64,000 nucleotides of DNA, from assembly GCA_021777055.1 (NCBI GenBank), contig JAIQZO010000024.1, positions 434,001 to 498,000 of the forward strand. The letters run 5' to 3'. This document shows, piece after piece, positions 19,064-28,156 of this stretch; position 1 is the first letter of the stretch, and each line of letters opens with the position of its first letter. Below the pieces are notes generated by a model. The model was not told the DNA's origin. It did not search any database and was given only the letters and a program-made list of their open reading frames with translations. This DNA is from Candidatus Anammoxibacter sp. GTDB lineage: Bacteria; Planctomycetota; Brocadiia; Brocadiales; Anammoxibacteraceae. A program made the position numbers and the translations under genes.

Positions 19064-20546
19064 CTACGCAACCCTCCCCCAGGCGAGATTTGAGAAATTC
19101 TGATTTTAATGTAAAACTACCTGCGATTACTATCTTTTCATGTGATAATAACCCGTCAAAAATCTCAACCTTGTTATCATTTCTATTACCAAGATCAACC
19201 ATGCGCATTTCGTAAAGATCGTCCGATAACCAAACAAATACGAAAGATTTTTTATCAAAACTTTGTATGGAATCGGCGGGAATATATAAAACTTCCTTAG
19301 CCTGTTCAGGTAAAAGTGAGACCTGTCCAAACATCCCGTGTTTCAACTGAGAATCCTGATTTTTTACAATGGCTCGAGCCTTTAACATACGACTTCGTTC
19401 TTCTATGTTAGAGGCAATCCATATTAACTCCCCATGCAGTCTTTTTTCTGGGAGGCTATTAAAATTTACTTCGATTAAATTCCCGACCTTGAAAAGTGAC
19501 AGTCTGTCTTCTGGAATGGAAATCTCAAGCCACATTGTTGAGAGATCTACAATAGAAAAAATGGTTTGCCCAGGTCTAGCGGCCTCTCCAACAACGGCAT
19601 TTCTTTCAATAATAGTTCCTGCAAAAGGGGCGCGGATGGGAAGAAGGGAGGAACTTGATCCGGTTTTCACTATCTCCTGGACTTCAGTTTGTGTGAATCC
19701 GTAATTTAGAAGTTGTTGGCGCCTCGTATTTGTCGTGTTTATAACCATCTGATATTCTGCTTCTGCTTGTTGATACTCACGTTGCGAAGATATCCTTTTT
19801 TCAAAAAGCCCATTTTCACGTTTTAAAACCAGCTCTTTTAACGTTTCATTTGCTAAAGCAGTCAAATAATCGGCCTTTGCCTTTGCAATCTCAGGCGAAA
19901 CAATCTCAACAAGAACATCATCTTTAGAGACATATGCTCCAACATCTACCAAAACTCTTTGAATTACTCCAACAGTTAAAGGAGTTATACGCGCAAGCTG
20001 ATTCATGTTGTAAGTGGACTGACATAAAACACCAAAACCGGCAGAAGGTTCACCTCTATGTGGAACGGCAGTAACTATGCCTGCTTTTAGCGCAGACTCT
20101 GTAGATTTTAGTCGAACCTTTAATCCCTTGCCGGGTTTCAGTAAAGCGGTTAATTCAGGGTGACATATCCCGCACTCTTGTTCAGGCACTCTATGTTCTT
20201 CACAATAAAGACCTACTGAAGGAGCTTCGTTCTTTGTTGATGCCAGTTCAGGATGGCAAATAAAACATTCATCTTCATAAACACTGTGTTCCTCGCACCA
20301 CAATCGATGAGGGTCTCGAATCGAACTTCCCGTCGATTCTTCTGTATGCAAACCCTCTTTATCCGTAATGTTTAAGGAAGAAATGATATCTTTCTCGTTT
20401 TGGGGTTCATTCTTATTCATGTTTTTTTTATTATGACCCTCATTTGCGTAACTACTATCAGAGCTAACCTGTATTAAGAGCAATATTACAAAGATAATTA
20501 CTGATAAATAAAATACCTTGTTGTTCAGATCTTTTTTATTTTTCAT
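19056..20546 (-). CDS. RND efflux adaptor with two Cys/His metal-binding modules
   Basis: The 496-residue CusB-like adaptor has an N-terminal membrane or signal segment (residues about 11-28), then two copies of a CEEH...EC.ICHPEL module. The first spans C84, H87, C94, C97, H98 and the second C115, H118, C125, C128, H129, 31 residues apart. The adaptor core follows: lipoyl-like half motifs, coiled-coil hairpin (AKADYLTALANETLKELVLK) and barrel (GTIIERNAVVGEAARPGQTI). The modules probably bind a soft metal or Zn at the periplasmic face. The gene overlaps the channel stop by four bases (ATGA) and the pump start by eight. Confidence 0.92.
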   Translation of the reverse strand: MKNKKDLNNKVFYLSVIIFVILLLIQVSSDSSYANEGHNKKNMNKNEPQNEKDIISSLNITDKEGLHTEESTGSSIRDPHRLWCEEHSVYEDECFICHPELASTKNEAPSVGLYCEEHRVPEQECGICHPELTALLKPGKGLKVRLKSTESALKAGIVTAVPHRGEPSAGFGVLCQSTYNMNQLARITPLTVGVIQRVLVDVGAYVSKDDVLVEIVSPEIAKAKADYLTALANETLKELVLKRENGLFEKRISSQREYQQAEAEYQMVINTTNTRRQQLLNYGFTQTEVQEIVKTGSSSSLLPIRAPFAGTIIERNAVVGEAARPGQTIFSIVDLSTMWLEISIPEDRLSLFKVGNLIEVNFNSLPEKRLHGELIWIASNIEERSRMLKARAIVKNQDSQLKHGMFGQVSLLPEQAKEVLYIPADSIQSFDKKSFVFVWLSDDLYEMRMVDLGNRNDNKVEIFDGLLSHEKIVIAGSFTLKSEFLKSRLGEGCVDE

Positions 20547-21835
20547 TTGCGCACTACCTTTCTAAATTTTATTCCTGAAACCGCCTCAAGATTGATAATC
20601 GCCTTGTTGTAAGTGAATAGCGTATTTAAGTAAGCAGTTCTAGTTTCTATAAGATTATTCTGTACTGTGAGAAAACCGACAAAATTAATTTTCCCTTCCC
20701 TGTACGATATCTCATTAAGTTTCAGGTTTTCATCTATCTGCGGTATTATTTCGTTGTCAAAGATCTTAACGGATTCAACTGCAGTTAAAAATGAACGGTA
20801 TGCGGATTCGACCTCATTTTGAATCTGCATGTATTTATTTTCTATCCTTATTTCTGCAATGTCCTTTGATGTTCTGGCTCTCTTTAGTTCAGATTGTTTT
20901 CTATCCCATATGGGAATCGATATAGATATTTCTCCACCAACAATATCATCTGAACCTTCTTCTCGCTGAAAAAAGCCCGAGAGTTCAGGATTCGGGATAA
21001 TCTCTGACTTGCGTAATGCTATTTCACTAGAGGCTCTTTCTTTTTCGAATTCTAAAGTCTTTAGATCAGGACGATAATCAAGAGCAGAGTTTAATAAATC
21101 ATTAAGATATAACCGAAAAGGTTTGTAATTTAATTCTCCAATAATGTTTAATGGCTTCTCTTTTTCCATACCAAGCAAAAGCTTCAAATTAAGCAATATA
21201 TTTTGTAAGCTATTCTTTGCAGTAAGAAGATTTTGCTTCGATATTCCGAATTGTATTTGTATGGTATTGAGTTCTAAGACACAAATAGCGCCCGCTTTAT
21301 ACCGTTCCTGCGTAGCATCCCATAATCTTTTAAAGATATCTACCAACTCTAATTGTAATTTAACTATCTCTTGATTAGTTAAGGCCTGGAAAAAAGTGGA
21401 TTTAACTTGTGCCATTATTTTTCGTTCCCTGTCTTCAATTTGAAATTTGACACTATCTATGTTTTTCCTGGCTACTTGTATGCGTTTTCGTCTTTGGCCA
21501 AAGACCTCAAATTCTTGTGATAATGAGACGTTGTAATCAGTATTCCTACTTTCTGGAGAATTTCTTGTCCCTATTTCACTAGATATTCTTGGATTAGCAG
21601 GGAATAGTAATGAAGACCTTATTAATTGAGCCTCGGCCTGATCAAATGTCTTCCTTACGGCAGCGAGTTCCAGATTGTGTTTCAAGGCCATTTCAATTGC
21701 ATCATCAATAGTAATAGGATGTTTGTTCTTTGTCTCAATTTGAGCATTCAATACGGCACACAATAAGACTTGAAATAGTAAATATATTAATGCAGAAATA
21801 TATTTCAACTTTCTGTTCTGAATTCTGAAGTTCAT
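20543..21835 (-). CDS. TolC-family outer membrane channel of system 2
   Basis: The 430-residue protein has a signal segment (ISALIYLLFQVLLCAVLNAQ), then two OEP repeats (TIDDAIEMALKHNLELAAVR and YRPDLKTLEFEKERASSEIA). The hairpin-barrel features GEISISIPIWDRKQSELK and GKINFVGFLTVQNNLIE match CusC/CzcC channels. The start has AAGGAT upstream. It is the first of three tightly overlapping genes (channel, adaptor, pump) and follows the small Cys-rich protein gene by 281 bases. Confidence 0.9.
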   Translation of the reverse strand: MNFRIQNRKLKYISALIYLLFQVLLCAVLNAQIETKNKHPITIDDAIEMALKHNLELAAVRKTFDQAEAQLIRSSLLFPANPRISSEIGTRNSPESRNTDYNVSLSQEFEVFGQRRKRIQVARKNIDSVKFQIEDRERKIMAQVKSTFFQALTNQEIVKLQLELVDIFKRLWDATQERYKAGAICVLELNTIQIQFGISKQNLLTAKNSLQNILLNLKLLLGMEKEKPLNIIGELNYKPFRLYLNDLLNSALDYRPDLKTLEFEKERASSEIALRKSEIIPNPELSGFFQREEGSDDIVGGEISISIPIWDRKQSELKRARTSKDIAEIRIENKYMQIQNEVESAYRSFLTAVESVKIFDNEIIPQIDENLKLNEISYREGKINFVGFLTVQNNLIETRTAYLNTLFTYNKAIINLEAVSGIKFRKVVRK

Positions 21836-22116
21836 GATGAGTTATCCTTGATTGTTTAATTTAGTTAAGTAGCGGTATAAGTAAAGCCACGAATGTACAT
21901 GAATAAATACGAATAAATATTCTGTGCAAACAGCTGACTATTTCCTTCTATTAGAGAAGGCACAGGTACGGAAATTCCATGTAAAATCGAAATGCCTTGA
22001 TTTTGTATAAATCAGGAAACAATATACAGGAATATTTTTGGAGATTTCTCTAAGAATTATTCCCAGGAAGACGTCTTTAAATGGATTTTACGTAGAATTT
22101 TAGGATGTATTTGAGA
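21836..22116 (-). promoter_or_regulatory. Leader between Cys-rich gene and channel gene of system 2
   Basis: This 281-base gap has stem-loop potential: CTGTGC near 21922 with GCACAG near 21960 enclosing CCTTCT/AGAAGG, and a second pair CTTGATTT/AAATCAGG near 21993-22015. No gene was seen. Its length is close to the leaders of the other two efflux gene sets (310 and 332 bases). A regulatory role is inferred only from this. Confidence 0.3.
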
Positions 22117-22575
22117 TTAAACTTGAAGAATAACAGTTTGGAGCGAGAATAAACACGAGTTATTTCCAGGTGCAAGTGGAAATTTTCTCTTTGTTGAAGA
22201 CTTTTCGATATGGTTAACAGAGGAACAAGGTGAAGTAGATAAGGCAAGCGTTAACAGGTTTACGGGTTTTTCTTCTGTACTATTTTTTTGGTTTAAGCTT
22301 TTATAAAGAGGAACTTCCACACATTTCTTACAGGAATCATCTAATGGTTGTGTTCTGAAATCAAGTTCATGGAATAATTGCTCGGAGCTTTCAGAGAGAG
22401 AACAGCACTTTTCTTTCAAGCAAAAATTCACCTCTGTGTCATCAGAATTTTCAAAACATAGAACAATGCCAGGAGCTAGCGATTGTATCGTAATGGCAAA
22501 AAGCAAACAATAAGCTATCAAGTGTTTTGGAAAACGAATAATACCTGACAAGATTTTATCGTATCTGATTTGCAT
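22117..22575 (-). CDS. Small exported Cys-rich protein, head of efflux operon 2
   Basis: The 152-residue product has an N-terminal hydrophobic segment (YCLLFAITIQSLAPGIVLCF) followed by Cys clusters: KCC at about residues 49-52, DDSCKKCVEVPLY near 80-92, and scattered further Cys. It is paralogous to the product of 31177-31638: both share YCL.FA.T.Q.L, G.VLCFE, KCC, DDSC..C..VPL and the identical C-terminus QTVILQV. I do not recognise a named family. The Cys arrangement and position before a metal-efflux channel suggest metal sensing, chaperoning or buffering in the periplasm, which is inference. Confidence 0.8.
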   Translation of the reverse strand: MQIRYDKILSGIIRFPKHLIAYCLLFAITIQSLAPGIVLCFENSDDTEVNFCLKEKCCSLSESSEQLFHELDFRTQPLDDSCKKCVEVPLYKSLNQKNSTEEKPVNLLTLALSTSPCSSVNHIEKSSTKRKFPLAPGNNSCLFSLQTVILQV

Positions 22576-22679
22576 ATTTAACGCTTTTGTTTTTGACTTT
22601 ATTAGTTATATATAAGAGTTTATTATTGGTTATGTTCAAGACTGCTTAAGTAACATGTTATACAAAATTTCTTTAACAT

Positions 22680-23096
22680 TTGTCAATATCTCAAATTGAA
22701 ACCAGTTTTTCTTTTAATATGCTATTTGCAACTTCTTTACAGGTTTATTTAATTTTCTGCGTTTTCCTTCAGAACACCCAATGGGAGAGTACTCAGTTAG
22801 ACGTGAGGGGAAAATATATAACCGTCTTAAAGGTGCCGGATCTCTCGGTGTTTCAGGGGTGCGAAGATGGTCCAAACGCAAAAGGTTTTAAAGACTATCA
22901 GGGAAAATCGATTCGTTCGATAGATTTTACTTTATTTGGTGGAATTAAAAGCAAAAAATTAGCTGCTGATATCTATCGGACATTCATGACAGGAATAAAC
23001 AGTAGACCAATGGGGTCTTATGCAAACATCCTTAATTCAAGCAAAGCATGGGATTTGTCACTCTACGTTCTTTCTCTTTTCCGCCAAATATGGTAA
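22680..23096 (+). pseudogene. Remnant of a c-type cytochrome domain lacking its heme-binding CH
   Basis: The C-terminal half reads like a small cytochrome c: KGFKDYQGKSIRSIDFT, LAADIYRTFMTGINSRPMGS (the distal Met region) and WDLSLYVLSL. Where CxxCHG should occur the sequence is GCEDGPNAKG, as if two codons (Cys-His) had been deleted between D and G. The N-terminus is not a convincing signal peptide and the only start is a TTG. The natural reading is a decayed cytochrome c gene. It is the only plus-strand coding trace among a long run of minus-strand genes. Confidence 0.6.
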
Positions 23097-23293
23097 CACC
23101 TCTATATTGTTTTAATAAATGAGTAAGACAATATCATGCTAGTTTTAATGTCTGAGGTAAATACCTAAGTTTCTTTTGTTTGATATGATACATGGTTAGT
23201 GACATATCAAACAACGAACTTTTATTAACCATATTTTCCCGATTTTCATTACTTTTAGACTAGACATATACAAACATTGAAATTCCTATACAT

Positions 23294-23490
23294 TAAAGTA
23301 GAATAACCCTCTTTTATCAAAAAGGTAGAAATGATTATTCCTACAATCGGGTCTACCTGCCAGAAATTATATAGATAATGCAGACCTAATCCAATTAACA
23401 ATGCTACAGACAGAAACATACACGCAAATGTTTGTTTGGAATCAGCTATCAGGCTTCTGCTTTTTATTGATTTTCCGGTCTGCTGTTTTA
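23294..23490 (-). pseudogene. Duplicated 3' fragment of the cation-transporter-like gene
   Basis: About 197 bases repeat the 3' part of the pseudogene at 15333-15862 with roughly 90 percent identity by eye (start AAAGTAGAATAACCCTCTTT, end TTTTCCGGTCTGCTGTTT). The reading frame is intact across the position where the other copy has lost a base (SLIADSKQTFACMFLSVALL). Identity ends abruptly at about 23490, so only the C-terminal helices remain and there is no start codon. It is a truncated duplicate and probably non-functional. Confidence 0.7.
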
Positions 23491-23501
23491 TTCAATTCAT
23501 T

Positions 23502-24064
23502 TTATATCTGAAAATCTACATTAAATTCCCAATCATGAAAAGGCTCTTTGATAATGATAGTAGTCTTTGCATTCAGGTTAAGTTTGTTATAGAGGAAACT
23601 TGATGTTACGAATTCATGCTTAATCTTGTTACCCCACTAAATTTACATGACTCACAGCATGGGTCTGTGTATTCCTGTTTATCCGGCTCAATTATTCTAT
23701 TCCCCTGTTTTAATGTGATAACCGGATCGTCCTTTGTTCTCACTTGAACCTTCAGATATAGAGATTCAATGATCTCTTTCATTTCTTTATCTGAAACCTT
23801 CTGCTTCATCATTGAACGCATAGCGGAAGAAACTGCAAGATCAACATATTTATTTCTTACTAATATACCTCCTTCTCCAGGCCAAAAACTGATGGAGGCA
23901 TATTTTAAAGAAGGTGATTTGAATATTTCATCCCCATATTTCTTCCCATATTTAACTGCATCGGCAATTTCACCCTGTTTAAACTCTATATCAATAGCAC
24001 ATAAGTTCCCGGTTAATAGAAATGTAATAATTAATAAACCGAGAAACGCGTTTATCACTTTCAT
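23502..24064 (-). pseudogene. Exported protein of unknown function with probable 3' frameshift
   Basis: The frame starts at 24064 with a strong AAGGAGGG ribosome binding site and a signal peptide (FLGLLIITFLLTGNLCA), runs through ISFWPGEGGILVRNKYVDLA and DPCCESCK, and stops at 23606 after VTRLSMNS. Shifting frame at the GGGG run near 23631-23636 gives a sensible continuation (KHEFVTSSFLYNKLNLNA, IIIKEPFHDWEFNVDFQI) ending at 23502. Either the last 40 residues were lost by an indel or there is a sequence error. If the shorter form is real, the product is 152 residues (23606-24064). Function unknown. Confidence 0.6.
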
Positions 24065-24110
24065 GATTTCGCCCTCCTTTTATACACAAAGTGACCGGAG
24101 TACATTATAA

Positions 24111-24257
24111 GGTCACGCACTTGTTACCAGACTCCATCCTGATAACATAATTGCGAAGGAAGCACTAGCTTCCAATTTCTTGCTATCATATCGTTTTGCG
24201 AAGCTGGAGCTTCTCGGGCAAGTGCGTGACCAAGCAAAAGCTTGGTCACGCACTTGC
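24111..24257. repeat. Palindromic repeat with perfect 18-bp hairpin
   Basis: GCAAGTGCGTGACCAAGC at 24218-24235 and its exact complement at 24240-24257 form an 18-bp stem with loop AAAA. The core GGTCACGCACTTG also occurs in direct orientation at 24111-24123, so a roughly 147-bp segment is bounded by copies of it. Internal GAAGC..GCTTC palindromes are also present. It sits between two minus-strand genes and may be a transposition remnant or a strong terminator for the lipoprotein gene. Confidence 0.65.
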
Positions 24258-24328
24258 GGGCTAATAACAATATAAAAATTAATTTTCCATAATACTCTGA
24301 ACAGTTACCTTTAATTTAAACAATGGAA

Positions 24329-24910
24329 TTAATTACCTCCAATAACCTTTGAAATCACTAACCATTTCCTTAAAGATTCTGTAATTTTTTGCGAGGTAAC
24401 AGGCGCATTTCTTATAGGTCTAATTTTAGCAGGTAGGGTTAAAAAATCATCTACTTCTTTAGCAATCTCAAAAGAAGAGTTTACGGTTTTACCTAAAAAT
24501 TGTTTAATGAAATCAGTATTAATAACTGGACTTCCATCTTGATCTAGTGGATTTTTTAAGATGTGGATATCATGAACAATGTTACCGGCAGTGTGAAAAG
24601 CCAATTCAAATTTTCCATATTCTCCTTGATCTTTAACTATGAACGTTTTTCCGATTGCTCCGCGCGAACGCCTCTTTGACATAGAATAGTATGTAACAGA
24701 TCTATCATCGTCGTTAAATTCAATACCATATTGAGAGATTTTTTTAAGTTGATCATCTGTTAGATTTATTTGTCTCTTTTCTGTTTTTCCAAGAGGATGG
24801 TCTCTTTTTATTTCATTAATGTCTAACAGCCGATCACTTTCTCTGTCCTGTAATTCTGAGCAACCGCAAGGTAAAATAGCTAGCAATATAAATACTAGAA
24901 ATTTTTTCAT
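24329..24910 (-). CDS. Predicted lipoprotein of unknown function
   Basis: The 193-residue product has a lipoprotein signal (VFILLAILPCGC, lipobox Cys at about residue 18) and a soluble domain without recognised motifs (NLTDDQLKKISQYGIEFNDD, YSMSKRRSRGAIGKTFIVKD). It is 118 bases downstream of the system 3 RND pump on the same strand, so it may belong to that operon as an accessory outer membrane or periplasmic factor. This is inference from position alone. Confidence 0.7.
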   Translation of the reverse strand: MKKFLVFILLAILPCGCSELQDRESDRLLDINEIKRDHPLGKTEKRQINLTDDQLKKISQYGIEFNDDDRSVTYYSMSKRRSRGAIGKTFIVKDQGEYGKFELAFHTAGNIVHDIHILKNPLDQDGSPVINTDFIKQFLGKTVNSSFEIAKEVDDFLTLPAKIRPIRNAPVTSQKITESLRKWLVISKVIGGN

Positions 24911-25028
24911 GACAAACCTGCCTTTCTTTATGAAACATTTTGCAGGGATTCAAGATTTTGAACCCCTGCAGGGTTAACGTAAACGAAGAATCTGTTTCCA
25001 GATCATAAATGTTTTTTTGCAACTAGAC

Positions 25029-28000
25029 TTATAAATTCTCACGCATTGGAACATTCATAAACCACTTATAGAGTGCAGGAATCACTAACAGGGTCAGGAT
25101 TGTTGATGTTACCAATCCTCCAACCACAACCGTAGCCAGTGGCCGTTGCACTTCACTACCAGCACCTGTTGCAAAGAGTAGTGGAATCAAACCCAGAGCG
25201 GTTGTAATGGCAGTCATCAATACAGGCCGTAATCGTTGACATGCCCCTTTTATTGAGGCTTCTGCCAACGGCAGCCCATCTTTAACAAGCTGGTTTAAAT
25301 AAGTGACAAGGACCATACCGTTTTCAAGGGCAATGCCAAACAGAGCAATAAATCCGACAGATGAGGGTACAGAAAGATTCTGGCCGGTAAGCCATAGTCC
25401 GACAATCCCTCCCACAAGTGCCAGTGGGATATTAAGAAGTATTAATATTGAATTTTTTAAAGAGTTAAAATTAATATACAGAAGGAGGAAAATGATTAAA
25501 AGTGTTATGGGCACAACGAGTACAAGCCTTTTGTTCGCCTCTTGCTGCAGTCTAAACTGACCACCCCATGTAATCATATATCCGGCAGGAAGTTTTACAT
25601 TATTATCAATTACATCTTTCGCTTCTTCTACAAACCCCACAATATCCCTTTCAACCACATTGCATTGAATGGTGATAAAGCGCTGGTTATTCTCCCGTGT
25701 AATCTGCCTGGGGCCTACAACCGTTTCCACCCTGGCCAACTGGGCTAAAGGCACATTCATCCCGTCAGGCACGGCAATAAGGATCTCTTTAATATCATCA
25801 ATGGTAGTTCGATAATCAGAACTAAACCGCACATAGATATCAAAACGGCGTATTCCTTCAAAAATCTGCCCCGCAACCTTGCCCCCGACTGCGGCACTAA
25901 TGATATCCTGCACATCCTGTACGTTAACGCCATAACGCGCAATGGCCTGACGATCAATGCTTATCAACAATTGTGGTGTTCCTGTTACCTGATCGGCCTG
26001 TACATCTTCCGCACCACGCACAGTTTTTACAACTGCAGCAATCTTATCAGCCTCCCTTTTTAACACATCCACATCATCTCCAAACAATTTAATGGCAAGC
26101 TCTGCACGAATCCCCTCCATAAGTTCATCCACTGTCATCTGTATTGGCTGAGTAAAGTTAGTAAGTACGCCAGGTATCTCACCCACTTCATCACGAATAA
26201 CTTTTTGCAATTCTTCCTGATTCTTTGCAGTTCGCCACTCTTCTTTTGGTTTTAGCAATATGTACATCTCCGCACTATTAATGGGGTCAGTATGTGCCCC
26301 CACTTCTCCACGTCCAATACGGCTAACAACCCCTGCAATCTCAGGGATTTTCATTATCCTTCTCTCTACAATCAAGGTCGTACGTTTACTCTCCCTCAGA
26401 GAGATGGATGGCGCCATTGTAAGACGAAGGACAATTGTTCCTTCTTGCAGAGAAGGTGTAAACTCCGCACCTAAAAAAGGAAACAGAACGATACCGGTCA
26501 CGGTAAGTATAACCGCCAGTACGACGGCCAAAATACGAAACCTGACAAACAGGCTTACAACCGGCTTGTAACACCATAACAAAGCTCTAACAAACATATT
26601 TTCGCTATAATTTTCGTTTTTACTGCTTTTACTGCTTTTACCTTTTCTAGATGGTCTGGACATTAACATCTTAGAGATGACAGGCGAGAGGAATATGGCG
26701 AAAATCAACGAACCGAACATTGCAAGAGAAACAGTATATGCAAGAGGACGAAATGTTTTGCCTTCTACTCCTTGTAATGATATCAGTGGCAAAAACACTA
26801 TGATTATAATAATTATGGCAAAGGTAATGGGTCTTGCAACCTCCTTACATGCATCTCCCACCACCTTATGCTTTGGTTCTGCAAAATCTGCGTCCTTTAA
26901 TCGTCTATCAACATTTTCTACAATTACTATGGTACCATCCACCATCATACCTATGGCAATGGCAAGGCCACCAAGGGACATCAGGTTTGCAGAGATGCCA
27001 AAATATTTCATCCATATAAGGGCAAAAAATATAGAAAATGGAAGAGATACCGCAACTACTATACTTGGACGGTATCCTCCCATAAATATAATGAGTACTA
27101 TTACAACCAGGATTACCCCTTGCATCAATGCGTTGGTTACAGTAGAGACACATTGTGATACCAGGGTTTTTTGTTCATAATAAGGCACCATCTTTATCCC
27201 TGGCGGAAGCGTTTTATTCAGTTCCAGCATCTTCTCTTCCACCTGGCGAATAACTGTAGACGAATTACTGCCGAATAATTTGACAACCATCCCAGCAACA
27301 ACCTCTTCCTCTCCATTAAGGGTCTGTATTCCCCTGCGAACCGCCCCACCTATTTTTACAGATGCTATTTGATCTAAAAATATAGGTGTTCCATCTTCTG
27401 ACTTGATTACAATATCCTCTATATCTTTAATTTTATGTGCCAGCCCCACAGACCTGACAATAAACTCCTCTGAGTTTCTTTCAATGAACTGCGCTCCGAC
27501 GTTCAGGTTGTTATCCTTTATCCTTTTGATCACTTCATTTAAAGTAACCTTGTATCTAAGAAGGGCAAAAGGATCAACTACTACATGGTACTGTTTTTCA
27601 AACCCTCCAATACCCAACACTTCAGTTACTCCGGGTACAGTCTGCAATTGGAATTTGATCAGCCAATCCTGTATAGTCCTCAGCTCCTCAAGTGAGTATT
27701 TGCCAGACTCATCTTTTAAGTAGTAAAACAGAACCAACCCCATGCCTGTAGAAATAGGACCCATTTCCGGTTCTCCAAATCCATCAGGGATATGTTCCAT
27801 TGCCTCCCGCAGTCGTTCATTAACAACCTGTCTTGCAAAATATATATCTGTACCATCCTCAAAATATATGTTTACCACCGACAAACCAAAATTGGAAACA
27901 GAACGAATCTTTTCCAGCTTTGGCAAACCAGCCATTGCCACTTCTATGGGAAATGTAACATATTTTTCTACCTCCTCAGGTGCAAGCCCTTCAGTCTCTG

Positions 28001-28148
28001 TAAAAACCTGTACAAGATTTGGAGAGACGTCTGGAAATGCATCGATAGGTAACTTTTTGTAGCATAAATACCCACCAACCATAACTAACAAAGCAAAGGC
28101 AATCATCAGCATAGGGTTCTTTAACGAAAATTTTATTATCGTGTTCAT
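25029..28148 (-). CDS. Heavy-metal efflux RND pump of system 3 (CusA/CzcA family)
   Basis: The 1039-residue full-length HME-RND pump shows DAFPDVSPNLVQVFTETEGL in the first porter domain, TM4 LAIAIGMMVDGTIVIVEN with D404 and the acidic residue in VEN, and the second membrane set from about residue 870 (LLIIFLLLYINFNSLKNSIL). The start is supported by GGAGATATA just before the ATG. It follows the adaptor gene by eight bases. Together with the adaptor and channel it forms a complete tripartite system. It is clearly a different paralogue from the two other pumps in the window. The metal is not determinable from sequence alone. Confidence 0.93.
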   Translation of the reverse strand: MNTIIKFSLKNPMLMIAFALLVMVGGYLCYKKLPIDAFPDVSPNLVQVFTETEGLAPEEVEKYVTFPIEVAMAGLPKLEKIRSVSNFGLSVVNIYFEDGTDIYFARQVVNERLREAMEHIPDGFGEPEMGPISTGMGLVLFYYLKDESGKYSLEELRTIQDWLIKFQLQTVPGVTEVLGIGGFEKQYHVVVDPFALLRYKVTLNEVIKRIKDNNLNVGAQFIERNSEEFIVRSVGLAHKIKDIEDIVIKSEDGTPIFLDQIASVKIGGAVRRGIQTLNGEEEVVAGMVVKLFGSNSSTVIRQVEEKMLELNKTLPPGIKMVPYYEQKTLVSQCVSTVTNALMQGVILVVIVLIIFMGGYRPSIVVAVSLPFSIFFALIWMKYFGISANLMSLGGLAIAIGMMVDGTIVIVENVDRRLKDADFAEPKHKVVGDACKEVARPITFAIIIIIIVFLPLISLQGVEGKTFRPLAYTVSLAMFGSLIFAIFLSPVISKMLMSRPSRKGKSSKSSKNENYSENMFVRALLWCYKPVVSLFVRFRILAVVLAVILTVTGIVLFPFLGAEFTPSLQEGTIVLRLTMAPSISLRESKRTTLIVERRIMKIPEIAGVVSRIGRGEVGAHTDPINSAEMYILLKPKEEWRTAKNQEELQKVIRDEVGEIPGVLTNFTQPIQMTVDELMEGIRAELAIKLFGDDVDVLKREADKIAAVVKTVRGAEDVQADQVTGTPQLLISIDRQAIARYGVNVQDVQDIISAAVGGKVAGQIFEGIRRFDIYVRFSSDYRTTIDDIKEILIAVPDGMNVPLAQLARVETVVGPRQITRENNQRFITIQCNVVERDIVGFVEEAKDVIDNNVKLPAGYMITWGGQFRLQQEANKRLVLVVPITLLIIFLLLYINFNSLKNSILILLNIPLALVGGIVGLWLTGQNLSVPSSVGFIALFGIALENGMVLVTYLNQLVKDGLPLAEASIKGACQRLRPVLMTAITTALGLIPLLFATGAGSEVQRPLATVVVGGLVTSTILTLLVIPALYKWFMNVPMRENL

Positions 28149-28156
28149 TATATCTC

